A stretch of DNA of 17,515 bases. Source: Bacteroidales bacterium 45-6 (GTDB taxonomy: Bacteria; Bacteroidota; Bacteroidia; Bacteroidales; Dysgonomonadaceae). Shown piece by piece: positions 15,248 to 17,515 of this stretch. How positions within the stretch are numbered: the stretch's first letter is position 1; every line of letters starts with the position of its first letter. The DNA is taken from NCBI GenBank assembly GCA_001897035.1, contig MKRS01000155.1, forward strand, positions 1 to 17,515. Direction: 5' to 3'. A model generated the notes under the pieces. It worked only from the letters and a program-made list of their open reading frames with translations. It did no database searches and was not told where the DNA came from. The position numbers and the translations under genes are program-made.

Positions 15248-17515
15248 ATGAAACGGATGAAAAAAATAAACATATATGTGCTGTCGCTCTTTGCTTTGCT
15301 TACGGCATCTGCTTCGGCGCAGAACCTCAAATTGTGGTACGATCGGCCTGCCAAAGTGTGGGAAGAAGCTTTACCGCTTGGAAACTCTCGTCTGGGAGCC
15401 ATGGTGTACGGGATTCCCCAGCGGGAAGAATTGCAATTGAATGAAGAAACCATTTGGGGAGGAGGACCTTACCGGAACGACAACCCGAAGGCACTGGCTG
15501 CTTTGCCCGAAATACGCCAACTGGTCTTTGACGGGAAGTCTGGTCAAGCAGACAAACTGATAAACGAGACATTCTTCACGAAAACGCATGGAATGCCTTA
15601 CCAAACTGCCGGAAGTGTTGTCCTGACTTTTCCCGGCCATCAAGCGTTTCAAAACTATTACCGAGAATTAGATATCAGCAAAGCTGTCGCTACCACCCGC
15701 TATACGGCGAACGGCGTGAACTACACCCGCGAAACATTTGTATCGTTTGCCGACAATGTAGTAATCATGCGGGTTACGGCCAGCAAGAAGGGCGCAATCC
15801 ATTTCGTGATGGGATATGCGAACCGGGCCGAACATAAGATTTTCAAGAAGGGTGATGTGTTGGTTCTGGAAGGAAAAGGTTCTGAACACGAAGGAATTGC
15901 CGGAAAAATAATCTACCAGACCCACACTTTCGTGAAAAACGAAGGGGGAAAGGTGGAAGTTTCCGACAGCACAATTTCCGTGTCGGGTGCCACGGTGGCC
16001 ACGGTGTATATTTCCATCGGCACAAATTTTAAAGATTACAAGACTGTCGGAAGTGGTCAAGCCGAAAAAGCGGCCAGCTATTTGGCGGCAGCCATCAAGA
16101 AAAATTACGATGCAGCCATCAGGAAACACTCAGATATGTATGCCAAGCAGTTCAACCGTTTCAAATTGGATTTAGGCACTGTCACTGAGGCTTCCAAAGA
16201 AAATACAGTAAAGCGCATAGCTGATTTCCATACCACTCAAGACCCTTCCTTGGTCACTCTCTTGTTTCAGTTTGGGCGTTATTTGCTGATTTGTTCATCC
16301 CAGCCAGGCGGGCAACCTGCAAATTTGCAAGGCATTTGGTGCAACTCGATGCGGCCACCTTGGGATAGCAAATACACCATCAACATCAATGCTGAAATGA
16401 ATTACTGGCCCGCGGAAGTGACCAACTTGTCCGAGACCCACCAGCCATTTATTCAAATGGTGAAAGAACTGAGCGAAAGTGGGCGTGAGACAGCCAAAGT
16501 ACTCTACGGAGCCGAAGGTTGGGTGGCCCACCACAACACCGACATTTGGCGTGTCACCAGCCCGATTGATTTTGCGGCGGCAGGTATGTGGCCCACCGGA
16601 GGTGCCTGGGTGAGCCAGCATTTGTGGGAGCATTATTTGTTCACAGGCGACAAGAAATATTTGGCGAGTGTGTATCCGGCGATGAAAGGTTCTGCTGATT
16701 TTTTCCTCAGCTCTTTGGTGAAGCATCCCCAATATGGCTGGATGGTGGTGAATCCTTCCATTTCGCCCGAACACGGTCCTATTTCTGCTGGCTGCACGAT
16801 GGACAACCAATTGGTTTTCGACATACTTACGCGGACAGCCTTGGCCAATGAGATACTTGGCGAGGACGCCTCTTACCGGGCCCGACTGTTGGACATGGTG
16901 AAAAAACTGCCTCCGATGCAAATTGGGAAATACACCCAGTTGCAGGAATGGCTCGAAGACAAAGACGATCCCAAGGAAGACCACCGGCATGTCTCGCATC
17001 TCTACGGATTGTTCCCCAGCGACCAGATTTCTCCCTACACCACTCCTCAATTGTTTGAGGCGGCACGCAATTCGTTGGTTTATAGAGGGGATATGGCGAC
17101 AGGCTGGTCTATCGGCTGGAAAGTGAACTTGTGGGCGCGCTTGTTGGACGGCGACCATGCGTATAAAATCATCCGCAATATGCTCACGTTGGCGGGCAAC
17201 AACAATCCCGAAGGAAGAACCTATCCCAACATGTTCACGGCGCATCCGCCTTTCCAGATCGATGGCAATTTTGGACTAACGGCCGGTGTGGCCGAAATGC
17301 TCCTTCAGAGCCACGACGGAGCAGTGCATTTGCTCCCGGCCTTGCCCGGCGCATGGAAAACTGGTGCTGTGTCAGGGATTGTGGCGCGCGGAGGGTTCGA
17401 AATAGCAATGAAATGGCAAGATGGGGAACCGGCGGAAGCAACTGTCCTTTCAAAGCTGGGCGGTAATCTGCGACTCCGTTCCTATGTGCCTCTGCAAGCT
17501 GCCGGACTGAAGAAA
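15248..17515 (+). CDS. GH95 alpha-L-fucosidase/alpha-L-galactosidase, periplasmic (3' end cut off)
   Basis: Inverting exo-glycosidase that removes terminal alpha-L-fucose or alpha-L-galactose. 756 residues are visible and the frame is open at the window end; family members are about 800 residues, so only the tail is missing. The signal peptide MKRMKKINIYVLSLFALLTA SASA is cleaved near ASA-QN (about residue 24), with no lipobox, so it is probably periplasmic. The N-terminal beta domain starts LKLWYDRPAKVWEEALPLGN. The (alpha/alpha)6 domain carries the family motifs: YTININAEMNYWPAE with the two base-activating Asn (379, 381), NPSISPEH with the acid Glu508, and FQIDGNFG with Asp672. All three key positions are intact. 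In xylan loci, GH95 enzymes can act on L-galactose caps of complex glucuronoarabinoxylan. L-fucose versus L-galactose preference is not decidable here. It lies 219 bases after GH43 on the same strand. Confidence 0.9.
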   Translation, partial: MKRMKKINIYVLSLFALLTASASAQNLKLWYDRPAKVWEEALPLGNSRLGAMVYGIPQREELQLNEETIWGGGPYRNDNPKALAALPEIRQLVFDGKSGQADKLINETFFTKTHGMPYQTAGSVVLTFPGHQAFQNYYRELDISKAVATTRYTANGVNYTRETFVSFADNVVIMRVTASKKGAIHFVMGYANRAEHKIFKKGDVLVLEGKGSEHEGIAGKIIYQTHTFVKNEGGKVEVSDSTISVSGATVATVYISIGTNFKDYKTVGSGQAEKAASYLAAAIKKNYDAAIRKHSDMYAKQFNRFKLDLGTVTEASKENTVKRIADFHTTQDPSLVTLLFQFGRYLLICSSQPGGQPANLQGIWCNSMRPPWDSKYTININAEMNYWPAEVTNLSETHQPFIQMVKELSESGRETAKVLYGAEGWVAHHNTDIWRVTSPIDFAAAGMWPTGGAWVSQHLWEHYLFTGDKKYLASVYPAMKGSADFFLSSLVKHPQYGWMVVNPSISPEHGPISAGCTMDNQLVFDILTRTALANEILGEDASYRARLLDMVKKLPPMQIGKYTQLQEWLEDKDDPKEDHRHVSHLYGLFPSDQISPYTTPQLFEAARNSLVYRGDMATGWSIGWKVNLWARLLDGDHAYKIIRNMLTLAGNNNPEGRTYPNMFTAHPPFQIDGNFGLTAGVAEMLLQSHDGAVHLLPALPGAWKTGAVSGIVARGGFEIAMKWQDGEPAEATVLSKLGGNLRLRSYVPLQAAGLKK

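Noticed and set aside
16295..17245. 316-codon open frame on the minus strand opposite GH95
   Set aside because: It is antisense to a well-supported GH95 gene. It has no signal peptide or recognisable motif and an Arg/His-rich composition typical of shadow frames.
13289..17515. Higher G+C of the GH43-GH95 part as a sign of separate origin
   Set aside because: Hand counts of single 60-base lines gave 31 and 32 G+C in this part against 22-30 in four xus-core lines. The sample is too small and the ranges nearly touch; a windowed G+C and codon-usage calculation would be needed.
1..17515. CRISPR array, tRNA, rRNA, insertion sequence or regulator gene
   Set aside because: No regularly spaced repeats, cloverleaf, transposase, response regulator, histidine kinase or sigma-factor sequence was recognised on either strand.

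Overview
The window is a polysaccharide utilization locus from a member of the Bacteroidales, most likely a gut or rumen Prevotella/Bacteroides-type organism. Three things point there: two tandem SusC/SusD outer-membrane pairs, A-rich translation starts without Shine-Dalgarno sequences, and a TTTG...TAnnTTTG promoter in the one long gap. All convincing genes are on the + strand.

Layout. (1) Bases 1-12594 hold the order SusC (5' end cut off), SusD, SusC, SusD, DUF1735-type lipoprotein, GH10-type lipoprotein. This matches the xusA-xusB-xusC-xusD-xusE-xyn10A xylan utilization core known from Prevotella bryantii and gut Bacteroides. Gaps are 12-118 bases, so it reads as one operon. (2) Bases 12595-13288 form an AT-rich gap with stem-loops, a possible decayed minus-strand HTH/excisionase-like gene, a candidate promoter, short palindromes and a repeated GCCAAT motif. 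(3) Bases 13289-17515 hold a periplasmic GH43 exo-acting glycosidase and a periplasmic GH95 alpha-L-fucosidase/alpha-L-galactosidase (3' end cut off). They look like a separately started unit.

How it works together. The lipoproteins (both SusD proteins, the XusE-like protein and the GH10-like protein) should sit on the cell surface and capture xylan or xylo-oligosaccharides. The two SusC channels import them with TonB energy. GH43 and GH95 then remove xylose/arabinose and terminal L-galactose/L-fucose in the periplasm. No regulator (hybrid two-component or ECF) lies in the window.

The most notable observation is that the GH10 protein has lost its catalytic nucleophile (Gly485 where Glu is expected) along with several other active-site residues, yet it keeps an intact frame, a lipoprotein signal and an inserted CBM-like domain. 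It is probably a xylan-binding pseudoenzyme, which leaves no demonstrable endoxylanase in the window. The second SusC is also unusual: it lacks the N-terminal carboxypeptidase-regulatory-like domain and has a divergent TonB-box region and a shortened plug.
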